NCBI RefSeq assembly: GCF_026262505.1
Contig: NC_067205.1
Coordinates: forward strand, 14,012,001 to 14,076,000
DNA from: Trichomonas vaginalis G3
Taxonomy: Eukaryota; Parabasalia; Trichomonadida; Trichomonadidae
Reading direction: 5' to 3'
Length of the DNA: 64,000 bases
Shown here: positions 62,601-64,000 of the stretch, piece after piece
Layout: each line of letters opens with the position of its first letter
Position numbering within the stretch: position 1 is the stretch's first letter
Notes under the pieces: generated by a model
The model's database searches: none
What the model saw: the letters and a program-made list of their open reading frames with translations, nothing else
What the model was told of the DNA's origin: nothing
Position numbers and translations under genes: made by a program

Positions 62601-64000
62601 GGAAAGTATGAATGTTCTACGTTAAACCTCAATAAATATTGGAAACATCTACTAACATCAGCTCTTGAAGGAGAACTTTATTCAAGATAGATAGGCAAAT
62701 GCATGCAGGTATTGTTTGATAAATGCACTTGACTTTTTCTTGACAAACATAAAGAATCTTACCCTGAAATAAAGATTGTATGATTTAAGCTAATATGAAG
62801 GCTTACGATGTCAGATGTAAGAAAGGCAACACCAAAAAAGAGACATATAGAGATGAAAGCACATGAACAGAAGACAGAAAGATTTTGAACAGACTCTTAA
62901 CAAACAGGAGAACCAAGACTTAAGAAGCTTTGAAAGAAATCCTTGGTTGAAAAGAAGTTTTATAAGAGAGAAGCGGTCCAGTTCCTGGAAGTGATCTTTT
63001 GCAACATTACATATAATCTTGAACGCTACCAAATCTCAATGAACTGAACAAAGAACTGCAACACTTAATGACCAGAAGACAATTGTTTCGTTTTATTGTT
63101 ATTGCATTCAGGCTGGAGTAAGATGAGAAACTATTGACCACAATGAGAAAGAAGTCATTGTGTGTAGAGACTTTCCTCAAAGTCTAATAGTATCAAGAAA
63201 ATTTTCTGACAGCAACAGGATAGAGCCATTTAATGTTACCATTGTTATTTCATGACTAAGACATATGAAATTAAAGAGATACATTACCAAAAGTAATTGT
63301 AAAACTGTTCGAACTATTGACTTAACTTCTTTGTTGAAGACGACTGACATGCAGAATCGAAAAGACCTTACCTAATGACAACATATTTCATTTCGCAAAC
63401 TATATAGAAATCTTTGAAGGAGTGTGTGGAATGAACATTGAAAAGACAAATGAACGAATTTATACAAATGAGAGAGAAAATATGTAGTTCGCTTATGATA
63501 GAATTCACACCACTATGGTGATGTTATGAAAACATTGTGGGGAGTGCAAATATTCGAAACCTATTTCTTATGAGAACTTTTCACCATATACGACTGACTT
63601 AATATAAACAGAACTATTGCACCATTTAAAGATTTGACAGTATGCTCCAAAGTATTGTGTACAACTGAAGCAGAAAGCGCGAGTGCAAAGAAGTAAATAA
63701 AAATAGTGCAAGTTCATCCTTGAGCACGTTTTCTTTGTGCTGACTTTGAGTGCATACGCAAGAGGTTTCATAAAGCTTTTAACATTGGTTATGACAGTGA
63801 AGATGTTCAGTGAGTGAAAGCATTTGGCGGTCAGACTGTGCAACAGAATTTTTGGAACGACTTTCCTGGACAAAGTTAATATTATTTCCAGTATACCCTA
63901 GTTTGATATAACTTCATTCTTAAGACACACATGACAGAAGTGAAAGGACCCCATCAATTAAAGTTCACGAAACAATGCAATAACTGGCTTATATAAAGGA
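53637..64000 (+). mobile_element. Polinton/Maverick element D, heavily disrupted partial copy
   Basis: Collinear with element C 37,694-47,470. Recognisable parts: fibre genes and collar (about 53,640-56,690), integrase (about 56,740-57,830), promoter block (about 58,075-58,122), hairpin (about 59,028-59,107), later unknown genes, and the polymerase (about 61,920 to the end). Broken throughout, with several hundred small length changes; net length is about 6% greater than the matching part of C. Some intervals (about 57,840-57,980, 58,560-59,020, 59,120-59,990, 60,960-61,290) hardly match C at all. Either old and decayed or poorly polished sequence. It continues past the window. Confidence 0.8.

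Overview
The window looks like genomic DNA of a parabasalid (trichomonad) protist such as Tritrichomonas or Trichomonas. It has very AT-rich, mostly intronless single-copy genes, and several starts have a TCA-Y-T-W type initiator close to the ATG. It also has a DUF3447-type ankyrin gene, bacterial-type metabolic genes, and full-size Polinton/Maverick elements, which are abundant in trichomonads. The genus is inferred from gene content only.

Layout. 1-1,100: repeat-rich DNA with 68-bp hairpin units. 2.6-6.4 kb: a coiled-coil protein and an ankyrin-repeat gene whose 3' repeats are separated by AT-rich spacers. 6.56-9.80 kb: a nest of non-autonomous transposons, an outer TIR element holding a 1.26-kb foldback element, a smaller inverted repeat and a 120-bp triplicate. 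10.3-13.0 kb: two paralogous CAMK/SNF1-like kinases, the second with a damaged tail. 14.6-17.6 kb: a small unknown gene, the ribosomal protein uS5 (RPS2) gene and a Rab GTPase. 18.4-23.65 kb: two nearly identical YqhD-type iron alcohol dehydrogenase genes in head-to-head inverted duplication. Its right arm is split by a 1.7-kb hAT-like element with an 8-bp target duplication and five 121-bp hairpin repeats. 23.85-29.38 kb: three tandem paralogues of a condensation/alcohol-acyltransferase-like family, with a second copy of the foldback element between the second and third.

From 29,377 to the end the DNA is Polinton/Maverick sequence, treated here as fossil elements. Element A interrupts the third acyltransferase gene, element B lies inside A, and element C lies inside B. 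C (32,392 to about 53,636) is nearly full length. It carries a packaging ATPase, several beta-rich virion-type proteins, a collagen-like fibre, a second fibre with a phage-like collar, an integrase, a protein-primed DNA polymerase B and a probable major capsid protein, with roughly ten to fifteen breaks. From about 53,637 to the end lies a fourth copy, D, with several hundred small length changes. That density and its insertion bias look as much like unpolished long-read sequence as like decay.

Genes working together. The dehydrogenase pair next to three acyltransferase-like genes suggests a possible aldehyde-to-alcohol-to-ester/acyl transfer cluster, but this rests on adjacency alone. In element C the genes are compact, with divergent start codons 16-45 bp apart, a T-rich upstream block, and a recurring 14-bp palindrome in the gaps between gene groups.
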